Source: Elusimicrobia bacterium GWA2_51_34 (GTDB taxonomy: Bacteria; Elusimicrobiota; Elusimicrobia; Elusimicrobiales; UBA9959). From it: a stretch of 64,000 nt of DNA. The notes beneath the pieces are model-generated. The model saw only the letters and a program-made list of their open reading frames with translations, was not told the origin of the DNA and did not search any database. The position numbers and the translations under genes were made by a program. The DNA is taken from contig MGTS01000014.1 of the NCBI GenBank assembly GCA_001799565.1, forward strand, positions 109,072 through 173,071, given 5' to 3'. Of this stretch, positions 50,748 through 59,063 are shown piece after piece; within the stretch, counting starts at the first letter, position 1; every line of letters begins with the position of its first letter.

Positions 50748-52743
50748 TTGCCAGTATCCCCTTTATTTCGCTGAATATTTCGTCGTCCTCGAAGAGGTTC
50801 TGCCGTATGGAGCCCGAAGGGCAGGCCGCCGCGCATACGCCGCAGCCTTTGCAGAGCACCTCGTTGATAACGGCTTTCTTTTTAACCTCGTCGAAGGTGA
50901 TGGCGGAATAGGGGCACAGTGAAATGCAGGATTTGCAGCCGCAGCACTCGTCCTCTATCACGCGCGAGGTGTTGGGTTCCAGTTCCACAAACCCGGCGTC
51001 TATCAGCGCCAGCGCCTCGGCGGCGGCCGCACCTGCCTGGGCCACGGTGTCGGGAATGTCGCGCGGGGCCTGACAGGCCCCGGCTATGTAGATGCCGTCG
51101 GTAAAGGTATTAACGGGCGCCAGTTTCGGGTGGCGTTCCTGGAAAAAGCCCTCGGTGCCGCAGCCTATGTTGAAGCGGCGGCGTACCTCCTGCGCGTCGG
51201 CCTGCGGTTCAAGGCCTGTGGAAAGCACCACCATGTCCACCGGAATGCGCCGCACGAACCCGGCAAGCGTGTCTTCCACGCGCATAACAAGGCGCCCCTC
51301 TTCCCCGGGCGTCATGGCCCAGTCTGTGACTTCGGCCACTCGGCCGCGGATGAACTGCACGCCCTCGCCCAGCAGCTTGTCGTAGAATTCCTCGTAAGCC
51401 TTGCCGGGCGCGCGCATATCTATATAGAAATTGTACACGTCTGCGCCGGAATGTTCCTTTATCAGGTGCGCGAGTTTAAGCGAATACATGCAACACACGC
51501 GGGAGCACCACTTGTTGCTTTTCGCGTCGCGTGAGCCCACGCAGTGCACTATGCCCACCGCCTTCGGGCGCTTGCCGTCGCGCAACACTATCTCTCCGGA
51601 AGTGGGGCCCGAGGCGTTAACCAGGCGCTCCACTTCAAGCGCGGTATAAACGCCGGGGTAGCGGCCGTAGCCGTAAACGTAGTCGCGCTTGGCGTCGTAA
51701 GCCTTGAAGCCGGTGGCCAGCACTATGGCGCCCACCTGTATCTCTTTAATTTCTGGTTTCTGCTCGAAGTCAAAAGCGTTGCGGTCGCAGACTGCGGCGC
51801 AGGATTTTTTGCACTTACCTGTTTTGAGTTGTATGCAGGTTTCGGGGTCTACCAGCACCACTTTGGGAGTTGCCTGCGGGAAGTCTATGTAAACCGGCTT
51901 GCGCTTGCCCAGGCCCTGGTTGAACTTGTCGTGGAACTTGGGCTCCTTGAACACGCAGGCGTCTATGCATTCCATGCAGCCCACGCAGAGGTCTTCTTTA
52001 ACGTAGCGGGGCTTGCGCTTTACCTGCACCTTGTAATTGCCTACGTAGCCCTCTACTTTTTCCACTTCGGAGTAGGTCCAGAGAGTTATGTTGGGGTGCG
52101 CCTTTACCGCCGACATTTTTGGGGTAAGTATGCAGGCCGCGCAGTCGAGCGTGGGGAAGGTTTTGTCGAACAAGGCCATGTGGCCGCCTATGGTGGCTTC
52201 GCGCTCTACCAGCGTAACCTTTTTGCCGGCGTTCGCAAGCGTTAAAGCCGCGTGTATGCCGGCTATGCCGCCGCCCACTACCAGTACGTTCGGGTCCACC
52301 GGCACGCGCTTTTTTTCAAGCGATTGGTGGTAAGCCACGCGCGCTATGGCCGCGCGGGATAGGTCCTTCGCCTTTTCAGTGGCGGCTTTCTTGTCCGTGT
52401 GCACCCAGGCTACGTGTTCGCGGATATTTACCATCTGGAAGTAGAACGGGTTAAGACCGCCCTTGAGCGCGGCCTTGCGGAAAGTTTCTTCGTGCAGGTT
52501 AGGGGAGCAGGCCGCCACCACCAGGCGCTCCAGCTTCTGCTCTTTTATGTCCTTGGCTATCATCTCCTGACCGGGGTCGGAGCACATATATTTATAGTCG
52601 CGCGAGACCGCCACTCCGGGCAGGCCGGCGGCGTATTTCCGCACTTCCGCCACGTCTATTGTACCGGCGATGTTAGTGCCGCAGTGGCAGATATAGAACC
52701 CTATGCGGGGCAAATTTTTCTGTACGGGGTTATTGTCTGACAT
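50731..52743 (-). CDS. hdrA: Heterodisulfide reductase subunit A (electron-bifurcating flavoprotein)
   Basis: The start at 52743 (MSDNNPVQKNLPRIGFYICH) gives 670 residues; the frame is open further upstream inside hdrB but has no support. Motifs: GFYICHCGTNIAGTID at the N-terminus, FAD-binding VLVVGGGIAGIHAALTLANA and EREATIGGHMALFDKTFP, a [4Fe-4S] region EDLCVGCMECIDACVFKEP plus the TGKCKKSCAAVC cluster, and a C-terminal ferredoxin pair ECCGCKSCISLCPYSAI and LCKGCGVCAAACPSGSI. HdrA bifurcates electrons between ferredoxin and the HdrB substrate in methanogens. Here it is adjacent to hdrB and mvhD. Confidence 0.95.
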   Translation of the reverse strand: MSDNNPVQKNLPRIGFYICHCGTNIAGTIDVAEVRKYAAGLPGVAVSRDYKYMCSDPGQEMIAKDIKEQKLERLVVAACSPNLHEETFRKAALKGGLNPFYFQMVNIREHVAWVHTDKKAATEKAKDLSRAAIARVAYHQSLEKKRVPVDPNVLVVGGGIAGIHAALTLANAGKKVTLVEREATIGGHMALFDKTFPTLDCAACILTPKMSAVKAHPNITLWTYSEVEKVEGYVGNYKVQVKRKPRYVKEDLCVGCMECIDACVFKEPKFHDKFNQGLGKRKPVYIDFPQATPKVVLVDPETCIQLKTGKCKKSCAAVCDRNAFDFEQKPEIKEIQVGAIVLATGFKAYDAKRDYVYGYGRYPGVYTALEVERLVNASGPTSGEIVLRDGKRPKAVGIVHCVGSRDAKSNKWCSRVCCMYSLKLAHLIKEHSGADVYNFYIDMRAPGKAYEEFYDKLLGEGVQFIRGRVAEVTDWAMTPGEEGRLVMRVEDTLAGFVRRIPVDMVVLSTGLEPQADAQEVRRRFNIGCGTEGFFQERHPKLAPVNTFTDGIYIAGACQAPRDIPDTVAQAGAAAAEALALIDAGFVELEPNTSRVIEDECCGCKSCISLCPYSAITFDEVKKKAVINEVLCKGCGVCAAACPSGSIRQNLFEDDEIFSEIKGILANDRKI

Positions 52744-52745
52744 AT

Positions 52746-53606
52746 TTACCTCCCCGCCATTAATTCTTTGGCGGAAGCTATGCCGCGTTTGATGCCGAGT
52801 TCCCTGGGGCTTAGGCCCATGGCCAGCCCTATGACCTGCGTGAAATAAAGCACGGGGATATCCACCCTTTCGTAGGCGCTTGCTACCTGGTCCTGATAGC
52901 CGTCCAGGTTGAACTGGCAGAGCGGGCAGGGAGTTACTATGGCCTGGGCCCCGCGCTTTTTGGCTTCGCTGAGTATTATGTAAACCATGCGCAGCCCGGC
53001 CTCGGTAACGGTGCCGGTAAGGCTGCCGCCGCAACAGTGGGTTTTAAGCGGCCAGGTTACGCACTCGGCGCCGGAGGCCTCTATAAGCTTGTCCATGGTC
53101 AGCGGATTATGTTGGTCGTCAAAAGTGGCGAAGGGGCGCACCACCTGGCAGCCGTAGTAGGCCGCGAGTTTCATCCCGGTCAGCGGATTTTTTACATGTT
53201 TTTTAATTTTCTCAAGGCCGATATCGTTTACCAGCACGTCCAGCGGGTGGCGCACTTTTACCTTGTCGCTGTAATCCAGGCCCGCGGCTTTAAGCGCGCG
53301 TGTTACCTTGCCGCGCAGCTCTGGGTGCTCCTGGATGCCCTTCATGGTCTTGTTGAGCACCAGGTAGCAGGCGCTGCAGGGCGCTATTACGTCTGAGTTT
53401 TCGCGCCCGGCTATGGCCAGGTTCCGGCCCGCTAGCGCGTAGGACTTGGTCTCGTCCACCGACATGTAGGCGGTGGCGCCGCAGCAGTTCCAGTCTTCCA
53501 GTTCTTTGACCTCTACGCCGAGCGCCCGAAACACGGCCAGGAAGGATTCCTCGTAGGCGCGACCGGTGCCTTTCAGCGAACAGCCGGGAAAATATTGGTA
53601 TTTCAT
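52746..53606 (-). CDS. hdrB: Heterodisulfide reductase subunit B
   Basis: This 286-residue protein has two CCG domains that hold non-cubane [4Fe-4S] clusters: FPGCSLKGTGRAYEESF, EDWNCCGATAYMS and PCSACYLVLNK; then AYYGCQVVRPFATFDDQHNP, THCCGGSLTGTVTEAG and TPCPLCQFNLDGYQ. In methanogens the substrate is CoM-S-S-CoB; in bacteria the acceptor is unknown. 4-nt overlap with hdrC. Confidence 0.95.
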   Translation of the reverse strand: MKYQYFPGCSLKGTGRAYEESFLAVFRALGVEVKELEDWNCCGATAYMSVDETKSYALAGRNLAIAGRENSDVIAPCSACYLVLNKTMKGIQEHPELRGKVTRALKAAGLDYSDKVKVRHPLDVLVNDIGLEKIKKHVKNPLTGMKLAAYYGCQVVRPFATFDDQHNPLTMDKLIEASGAECVTWPLKTHCCGGSLTGTVTEAGLRMVYIILSEAKKRGAQAIVTPCPLCQFNLDGYQDQVASAYERVDIPVLYFTQVIGLAMGLSPRELGIKRGIASAKELMAGR

Positions 53607-54196
53607 TTCGTTTCCCCCTTCTTAGCTTCTGTATCAATGGCGTTCATTATTTTGCGCAGCTGGCCGCGGTTCTTTATGTGTTCGGGCAGGTACGACATGC
53701 GGCCGGTGCGTATAAGGTTCAGGCCCAGGCCCGTCATGCTTAGGAACTTGAACCAGTTGGTGCGCAGGAACAGGTCGGTTACCAGCAGCGTCTCGTTCAC
53801 GCGGCCGAACATGAAGACCATGCGGCCGAACTCGCGCGCCAGCACCGGTATGGGGAAGCGGCGCGGGTACACGCCTTCCTCTATAGCTTTGCGCTTGAGC
53901 AGGTACATGATGTCGGTTATCTGTATCTCTTTGGGGCATTCCACGCGGCACGCGTAGCAGCTGGCGCACAGCCAGATTGTCAAAGAGCTTAAAACTTCCT
54001 TTTTGAAGCCGGCGCGGGCGAGATTTATGAGCCTGCGGGGCGTATAGTCCATATACAGCGACAGCGGGCAGGCGGCGCTGCAGATGCCGCACTGTATGCA
54101 GTGGCGCAGGTTTTCCCCACCGGTCTGGCTGGTTACCCAGTCGGCGAATTCCTTGTCGCATTCATTCTCGTATTTGACTTTGCGCTCAAGTGGCAT
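53603..54196 (-). CDS. hdrC: Heterodisulfide reductase subunit C
   Basis: This 197-residue protein has two [4Fe-4S] motifs, LRHCIQCGICSAACPLSLYM (about 31-50) and LCASCYACRVECPKEIQITD (about 77-96). It connects the flavoprotein HdrA to HdrB and is the first gene of the hdrCBA-mvhDGA operon. The upstream gap includes a short word array and a terminator of the neighbouring gene. Confidence 0.94.
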   Translation of the reverse strand: MPLERKVKYENECDKEFADWVTSQTGGENLRHCIQCGICSAACPLSLYMDYTPRRLINLARAGFKKEVLSSLTIWLCASCYACRVECPKEIQITDIMYLLKRKAIEEGVYPRRFPIPVLAREFGRMVFMFGRVNETLLVTDLFLRTNWFKFLSMTGLGLNLIRTGRMSYLPEHIKNRGQLRKIMNAIDTEAKKGETK

Positions 54197-54425
54197 AGGG
54201 GGCTCCTTGGGGAAGAGAGAAGATAGAGCTTAGAATACAGGCTGCTGACTGCTGTGCTGAAATTCCTTATCATCATCATATCATGCGCGCGTACGCGCCC
54301 GCCATTTACTTCTGATAATGATTATATAAGATATCCTTATAGCCCGGAAACAAACAAAAAAACGCATCGCCGGGAGTAATTCCCGGCGATAAACGTGGAA
54401 GTCCGTTACGGTATAGGTTTGAGCG
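54197..54425. other. Gap with word array and terminator
   Basis: 54215-54262 has short repeated words (GAAGAGAGAAGATAGAGC; GGCTGCTGACTGCTGTGC). 54290-54300 has GCGCGCGTACGCGC. The rest to the hairpin at 54366 is AT-rich and probably contains the hdrC promoter, but no clear boxes are seen. Confidence 0.45.
54352..54390 (-). terminator. Intrinsic terminator of the carboxyltransferase gene
   Basis: ATCGCCGGGA and TCCCGGCGAT form a perfect 10-bp stem (54366-54390) that on the minus strand is followed by GCGTTTTTTTGTTTG. Confidence 0.93.
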
Positions 54426-56057
54426 TTATAACGGTATGTTGCCTGTGTGTTCGTGTTCCCCAGGCCGCCGTTTGCCGGACAGTATTCTGAAGGCGCCTAT
54501 CAGCCGCTCGCGCGCGGAGGCCGGCTCTATAATTTCGTCAATTGAGCCGATGGAGGCGGTTTGGTAGGGCGAGGCGAATTTTTCCGAGTATTCCGCGGCT
54601 AGCTTCGCCCTGAGGGCGTCTCTGTCCTCGGGTTTAGCTTCCTTTATCTGCTTTGAAAACAGTATTTCAATGGCTCCACGCGGCCCCATTACGGCTATTT
54701 CCGCCACGGGCAGCGAGAAGTTTAGATCGCCGCGCATATATTTTGAGCTCATTGCGATGTAGGCGCCGCCATAAGCCTTTCGGAGGACAAGTGTTACTTT
54801 AGGTACGGTCGCTTCGCAGTAGGCGTAAAGAAGCTTGGCGCCGTGTCGGATGATGCCGCCGTGTTCCTGCGCTACTCCCGGCCAGTAGCCCGGCACATCA
54901 ACCAGGCTGAGTATCGGGATATTAAAGTTGTTTAAAAACCTGATGAAGCGGGCCGCTTTGTCGGAGCCGTTAATGTCAAGGGCGCCGGCCATGTGGGCGG
55001 GGTTGTTGGCGACAACGCCTACCACCTGTGTGCCCATGCGGATAAAGCCGGTTACTATGTTTTTTGCGTAGTTGTGGTGCACCTCAAGGAATTTATGATC
55101 GTCCGAGAGCCACCAGATTACATGGTGCACGCGGTAGGGCCGGCGGGGGTCCACTTCGCAGAGCCTTTCCAGGATGGCCATCTTGCGGTTTTCGGGGTCC
55201 TTTGTTTCCTCGGGCGCGGGGGCTTCGTAGCGGCTCTGCGGCAGGAGGCTTAAAAGTTCCTTTACCTGGCGGAAGCAATCCTGTTCGGAATTCGCCACAA
55301 AGTGACAGACGCCCGATTTGCTGGCGTGCGTCATTGAGCCGCCCAGCGTTTCAAAATCCACTTCCTCGCCGGTAGCCGCTTTTACTACTTCGGGGCCGGT
55401 TACGAACATGTTACTTATGCCTTTCACCATGAATACAAAATCGGTAAGGGCTGGCGAGTAAACGGCGCCGCCGGCGCAGGGCCCGAGTATTATGGAGATC
55501 TGCGGAATGACTCCGGAGCATTTGGTGTTGCGGTAGAAGATTTCACCGTAGCCGTCCAGGCTGTCAACGCCTTCCTGTATGCGGGCCCCGCCTGAATCAA
55601 GGATTCCTATGACCGGCATGCGGGCGGCCAGCGCCATGTCCATGATAGTCGCTATTTTTCTCGCGTGGGCCAAGCCCAGCGACCCGCCAAGCTGGGTGAA
55701 GTCTTCCGCGAAGAGGGCTATCTTGCGTCCGCCTATACTGGCGAACCCGGTAACCACGCCGTCTCCCTGTATATGTTTGTCTTTTATGCCGAAATCGGTG
55801 CAGCGGGACTCCACCAGCAGCCCGATCTCCTGGAAGGAGCCTTCGTCAGTCAGGTACGCTATACGCTCCCTCGCCGTCAGCTTGCCTTTGGCTTTCTGCG
55901 CGGCTATTTTTTCCGGCGGGCCTCCGGCCGCGGCCTTAGCCGATATTTCCCGGAATTTTTTGAGGGATTCACTTATTACCCTTGCCTTTTTCGGTTGTTT
56001 CTTTTTTTCCGCTTCTTTATGGGCGCCGGCTATGGGATCTTCCATTAAATCTGACAT
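54426..56057 (-). CDS. Acyl-CoA carboxylase/decarboxylase carboxyltransferase subunit
   Basis: The start at 56057 has TTGGAGG 7 nt upstream; the longer ORF (to 56150) adds residues translated from the PAL40 element. The 543-residue product has both carboxyltransferase halves: GGRKIALFAEDFTQLGGSLG, MPVIGILDSGGARIQEGVDS and ISIILGPCAGGAVYSPALTD; then ILSLVDVPGYWPGVAQEHGG, and YGGAYIAMSSKYMRGDLNFS/LPVAEIAVMGPRGAIEILFS. It resembles propionyl-CoA carboxylase beta and methylmalonyl-CoA decarboxylase alpha (MmdA). Biotin carrier and other subunits are not in the window, so biotin-carboxylation versus Na+-decarboxylation cannot be decided here. Confidence 0.93.
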   Translation of the reverse strand: MSDLMEDPIAGAHKEAEKKKQPKKARVISESLKKFREISAKAAAGGPPEKIAAQKAKGKLTARERIAYLTDEGSFQEIGLLVESRCTDFGIKDKHIQGDGVVTGFASIGGRKIALFAEDFTQLGGSLGLAHARKIATIMDMALAARMPVIGILDSGGARIQEGVDSLDGYGEIFYRNTKCSGVIPQISIILGPCAGGAVYSPALTDFVFMVKGISNMFVTGPEVVKAATGEEVDFETLGGSMTHASKSGVCHFVANSEQDCFRQVKELLSLLPQSRYEAPAPEETKDPENRKMAILERLCEVDPRRPYRVHHVIWWLSDDHKFLEVHHNYAKNIVTGFIRMGTQVVGVVANNPAHMAGALDINGSDKAARFIRFLNNFNIPILSLVDVPGYWPGVAQEHGGIIRHGAKLLYAYCEATVPKVTLVLRKAYGGAYIAMSSKYMRGDLNFSLPVAEIAVMGPRGAIEILFSKQIKEAKPEDRDALRAKLAAEYSEKFASPYQTASIGSIDEIIEPASARERLIGAFRILSGKRRPGEHEHTGNIPL

Positions 56058-56077
56058 TTTGCCTCCAAGGCAGGATG

Positions 56078-56215
56078 AGTGGCTGGCAGGCTGGTAAGCT
56101 TGTAGGCTAGGCCGTCCTGAAGGGCATAGCCCCTGATACGGCACAGCCATAGGCTAGTAGGCTCTGAAAAGTCCACTCGCATACCAAGCCTCCAAGCCTA
56201 TTAGCAATCTCTCCA
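56078..56215. repeat. Word-array hairpin element (GCTTGTAGGCTAGTAGGCT family) with PAL40 insertion
   Basis: The left arm GAGTGGCTGGCAGGCTGG, TAAGCTTGTAGGCTA; the PAL40 insertion (56110-56149); then TAGGCTAGTAGGCTCTG and the right arm CCACTCGCATACCAAGCC, TCCAAGCCTATTAGC. Without the insertion it would read like 9531-9630. The insertion is bordered by a perfect 7-bp duplication TAGGCTA (56103-56109 and 56150-56156). Confidence 0.9.
56110..56149 (-). mobile_element. PAL40 repeat, copy 4, with 7-bp target-site duplication
   Basis: The 40-nt unit GGCCGTCCTGAAGGGC... GATACGGCACAGCCA is flanked by TAGGCTA on both sides. The related element at 9531-9630 has a single TAGGCTA at this place, so the duplication arose by insertion. 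It carries no gene and so needs a trans-acting enzyme. Confidence 0.8.
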
Positions 56216-56357
56216 GCAACCAGATGCCTATACTGTTATTTTAAATTTTTTGGAGTCGTATTACCATGGTTTTTCTAAATTACCGAAAAGCGTAAAGGCA
56301 GTTCCGCGGCTCATAATAACTTTCCCCTGCCGGTTGTTTTTTGAGTTTCAGCGTATC

Positions 56358-56521
56358 TCAGGCAAAAAGCTTCTTTAGGAGTGCCAGGGTGGTCAGCACC
56401 AGGTAAAATATGAGCGTAAGGATTGTCCGTGAATTTATGGCGCCAAGGACATGGCCGAATTTAAGCCAGACGTCCGCTCCGGCTTTGACATTTGGTTTTC
56501 AAAAAATCCTTTAATTCTCAC
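56358..56521 (-). pseudogene. SxtJ-like small membrane protein, apparent frameshift
   Basis: In one frame the end of this gene reads KAGADVWLKFGHVLGAINSR then TILTLIFYLVLTTLALLKKLFA, which matches the C-terminal half of SxtJ-family membrane proteins. No start exists in this frame. A GTG at 56521 starts VRIKGFFEN in another frame, and one extra A in the GAAAACC run near 56504 would join the two into a 54-residue protein. A sequencing/assembly indel or a real frameshift is possible. Confidence 0.6.
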
Positions 56522-56534
56522 AACATTATCACGG

Positions 56535-57764
56535 CTATCGGCACGAGTTATTGCGGCAATTAAACGCTTTGGCGCGGTATTTTTCGGTATCCTTCGTTTC
56601 GCCAAGTTTTTTTTCCATATCAGCCAGCCTGGTATAAGTACCCGCCATAAATGTCCGCGTTACTCCCAGCTTGGATAAATACGTTTTTTCCCCTGCGAGG
56701 TTTTTCCATTTCCATTCTTTTTCCGGAGCTATAATTCCCATGGATGCGATCCATTTGACTACGGATTGGGCCATGAGCATATAACCGGATGCGTCGGGAT
56801 GGGGCGGCGAATCTATAAACAGGTCGTCCCAGCGCAGTTTGGAGCTTTTAAAGATGCGGTCCAGGTCAAGTATGGGAAGTTTCAGTTGGAAAGCGATATT
56901 TTTAAGGCATAAATTTATTGAGTTGATGTTTGAAGATTCCGGCAATTCTCTGGAAGATGAGATTTGCGTAATAATCCCCATTTTGCAGTTTTTCCCTGCG
57001 GTCTTCTCCGCCATGAGCCGGATGTTTTTCTCCATCAGACCGGTCAGCGCCAGCAATTCTGCTTTGTTTCCGGTGTTTGTGCGGGCTTTGGCCCAGTCTC
57101 TAACGGCTTGTGCGTGGTCAAATTCAGCACTTACCTGTTTTTCCCGCCAGTCGCGCAGAAAGGCGTAAAGCCTGATATTACGCATAAGCCAGACATGAAG
57201 TTTCAACGCCCGGCGGATTGTGTGAAAAGGAAATGTCCATTCCTCATTTCTGCCCGTGTAAAGCAATATCAGGTCCGGGTTGTATTCAAGGAGTTGTGTG
57301 ATTAGATGCAGGTCAGAGGTGGAGTCAAACGCCATCATTCCGGCGTTTATCACTTCAATTTTTTTATCCGGAAACAGGTCTCGCAGATACAGCGCGAGCA
57401 GGGCCGGATATGACAGCTTCCTGTGGAAGGGCCAGCCGCGGGTAGTGGACCCGCCCACGCAGAATATGCGGAATGTGGCAGGCGGCTTGGTTGCTAAAAA
57501 CCGCTCCCTCGGGTTATCCAATGCGCCTAATTCCGGGTTCGTTTCAACAGCGCCTGGCGCGGCGGCAACTGGAACAAAAAACCGCCCCGGTGAAACCAGC
57601 CAGGCCAGGTGCAGATCATTGTTTGGTACAGGCTTTGGACCCAAAATCAGGTTCGTGCCCAGGATGAAAACTACCACGTAACCCACCGACAATAAAATAT
57701 ACCCCGCCCACCACGCGGAGCGCCCCCAATCCTGTTTGTACATTTTTTTAATCGCTTTAAACAT
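56535..57764 (-). CDS. SGNH/GDSL hydrolase, membrane-anchored
   Basis: This 409-residue protein has an N-terminal membrane helix (WWAGYILLSVGYVVVFILGT) and an SGNH domain: block I FCVGGSTTRGWPF (nucleophilic Ser, about 110), block III region LLYTGRNEEWTF (G-x-N), and block V FIDSPPHPDASGYMLM (Asp and His, about 335). The family includes esterases and O-acetyltransferases that act on surface glycans. It sits in an operon with DUF5989 and SxtJ-like genes, a combination often linked to modification of exported metabolites or glycans; substrate unknown. Confidence 0.8.
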   Translation of the reverse strand: MFKAIKKMYKQDWGRSAWWAGYILLSVGYVVVFILGTNLILGPKPVPNNDLHLAWLVSPGRFFVPVAAAPGAVETNPELGALDNPRERFLATKPPATFRIFCVGGSTTRGWPFHRKLSYPALLALYLRDLFPDKKIEVINAGMMAFDSTSDLHLITQLLEYNPDLILLYTGRNEEWTFPFHTIRRALKLHVWLMRNIRLYAFLRDWREKQVSAEFDHAQAVRDWAKARTNTGNKAELLALTGLMEKNIRLMAEKTAGKNCKMGIITQISSSRELPESSNINSINLCLKNIAFQLKLPILDLDRIFKSSKLRWDDLFIDSPPHPDASGYMLMAQSVVKWIASMGIIAPEKEWKWKNLAGEKTYLSKLGVTRTFMAGTYTRLADMEKKLGETKDTEKYRAKAFNCRNNSCR

Positions 57765-57893
57765 GTTATTACAAAAACCCTGTTCCTAACCTCCAAAGGG
57801 AAAAATTAGATGGAAGTAAAAGATTAAATATGCGTACGGCGGATTTTGTGAATTACCGTCTTAGCAGGCCAGCGTTCCCACCGACCATTATAT

Positions 57894-58046
57894 TCAAAAT
57901 ACCGTGTAAATGAATGGCGCTACGGCGGAGCCGCCGGAAAGGAGAATAAGCGAGCCAATAGTGAGCAGTACGAGTATTATAGGCGCCAGCCACCACTTTT
58001 TTCTTTCCTTCAAAAAATTCCACATGTCTTTTAGGAAGTCTTTCAT
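57894..58046 (-). CDS. DUF5989 small membrane protein
   Basis: This 50-residue protein is MKDFLKDMWNFLKERKKWWL, then APIILVLLTIGSLILLSGGS and AVAPFIYTVF. It has one basic amphipathic stretch, one membrane helix and the C-terminal AVAPFIYTxF signature of DUF5989. Such small proteins are usually encoded next to SxtJ-like and carbamoyltransferase or SGNH genes (family knowledge). It is too short for many ORF filters. Confidence 0.9.
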   Translation of the reverse strand: MKDFLKDMWNFLKERKKWWLAPIILVLLTIGSLILLSGGSAVAPFIYTVF

Positions 58047-58061
58047 TAGTATCAACTCCTT

Positions 58062-58325
58062 TTATGTCCCGAATTTGTAATGTTTCCGGACCGGCTTTTT
58101 TATGTTCCAGGAACAATCCAAACCTTCGGGAAATATTACCCAATCCCCCCGCTTAAAGGATATTTCGCCTTCAGCCGTTTTTACCGTCACTTCCCCCTCC
58201 AAAATGAGACAGGTCTCTGTTTCGTCATAATGCCAGGGGAATGTTGAGATTTCTTTTGTCCAGACAGGCCATGAGGATGCCGTCTTCTTTTCATGTTCCG
58301 CGGGTGTGCGCACTATGATTTTCAT
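58062..58325 (-). CDS. Small cupin protein
   Basis: The start at 58325 (MKIIVRTPAEHEKKTASSWP) follows AAAGGGGGAAAA. The 87-residue product is a single cupin barrel (DUF861-like, ethanolamine/ureidoglycine type) with FPWHYDETETCLILEGEVTV (H-x-x-x-E-T) and ISFKRGDWVIFPEGLDCSWN. Role unknown; it may bind a metal via His, Glu and Asp. Confidence 0.85.
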   Translation of the reverse strand: MKIIVRTPAEHEKKTASSWPVWTKEISTFPWHYDETETCLILEGEVTVKTAEGEISFKRGDWVIFPEGLDCSWNIKKPVRKHYKFGT

Positions 58326-58348
58326 TTTTCCCCCTTTGTGTGCCTGGT

Positions 58349-58981
58349 TCAAGCGCAAACAGCCGTTATCCAAAAAGCGTTTTTAAATACGAACGAGGAA
58401 ACGTTGAAAGCCGGCGAGCCCAGCGTCCGGTGGCGCTCAAGCGCCGCTCCGTGGAAACGGACCGTTTCGTTTTCAAAGCGCGCGTCGCGCAAGTCCGCCT
58501 TAAGTCCCAGCCCCAGGGCTTTAAGGGCGGCTTCTTTGATCGTCCAGAGCTTTGTGGCTTCCGACGGGTCATTGCCTCTCAACTCTCCGGGCGCGAAATA
58601 ATCGGCGTACCAGGCCGCGCAGCGGTCCTCTATCATTTCAATGTCCGCTCCGATCAAATTTCCGGTTCCCTGTTTAATTGCCGCAAGCGCCAGCCCGCCC
58701 GAGTGGGAAATGCTTATCGCTAGTCCCGCCGCGCGCGGCCGGCCGTAGTTGTCGTAGCTGATTTCAATGTTTACGAAGTCTTTCCGGCGCGTTATGGAGG
58801 CTAAAAGCGTTTTGGCGGCGTAACGCCCGCCCAGCCAGTCGGCTTTTCTTTTAGGGATTTTAAATGAATTATACTTTTCAATTTCCGCCGGAGAAAGAAA
58901 TTCTGCAGGCGCCGGCAGGGCGGCTGAATTGACGATGTTCACGGAAACACCGTTCCGGAGGAGGTTGAGCGTTTCCAGCAT
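58349..58981 (-). CDS. Sfp-type 4'-phosphopantetheinyl transferase
   Basis: This 210-residue protein has the Sfp-family motifs: LGGRYAAKTLLASI, the central SISHSGGLALAAI, LIGADIEMIED (Mg-binding GxDxE) and LWTIKEAALKALGLGLK (WxxKEAxxK). It transfers phosphopantetheine from CoA to acyl carrier domains. The megasynthase with an ACP domain, 2 kb upstream, is a likely client. It heads an operon with cupin, DUF5989, SGNH and SxtJ-like genes. Confidence 0.93.
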   Translation of the reverse strand: MLETLNLLRNGVSVNIVNSAALPAPAEFLSPAEIEKYNSFKIPKRKADWLGGRYAAKTLLASITRRKDFVNIEISYDNYGRPRAAGLAISISHSGGLALAAIKQGTGNLIGADIEMIEDRCAAWYADYFAPGELRGNDPSEATKLWTIKEAALKALGLGLKADLRDARFENETVRFHGAALERHRTLGSPAFNVSSFVFKNAFWITAVCA

Positions 58982-59063
58982 GGTATTTGCGGCCTGCCGC
59001 TTGCAATTTCAGCCGGTTATAAGCTGTAACCGGCCTATTCCCTTCCATTTATGAGCCCGATTA

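Noticed and set aside
51544..52245. Long open frame on the plus strand opposite hdrA
   Set aside because: The codon pattern is the shadow of hdrA, which has all expected motifs; the antisense product has no recognisable domain.
52744..53034. Longer hdrA start inside hdrB
   Set aside because: The extension is basic, unlike HdrA, and lies in the coding region of hdrB, while ATG 52743 has the expected N-terminal motif after it.
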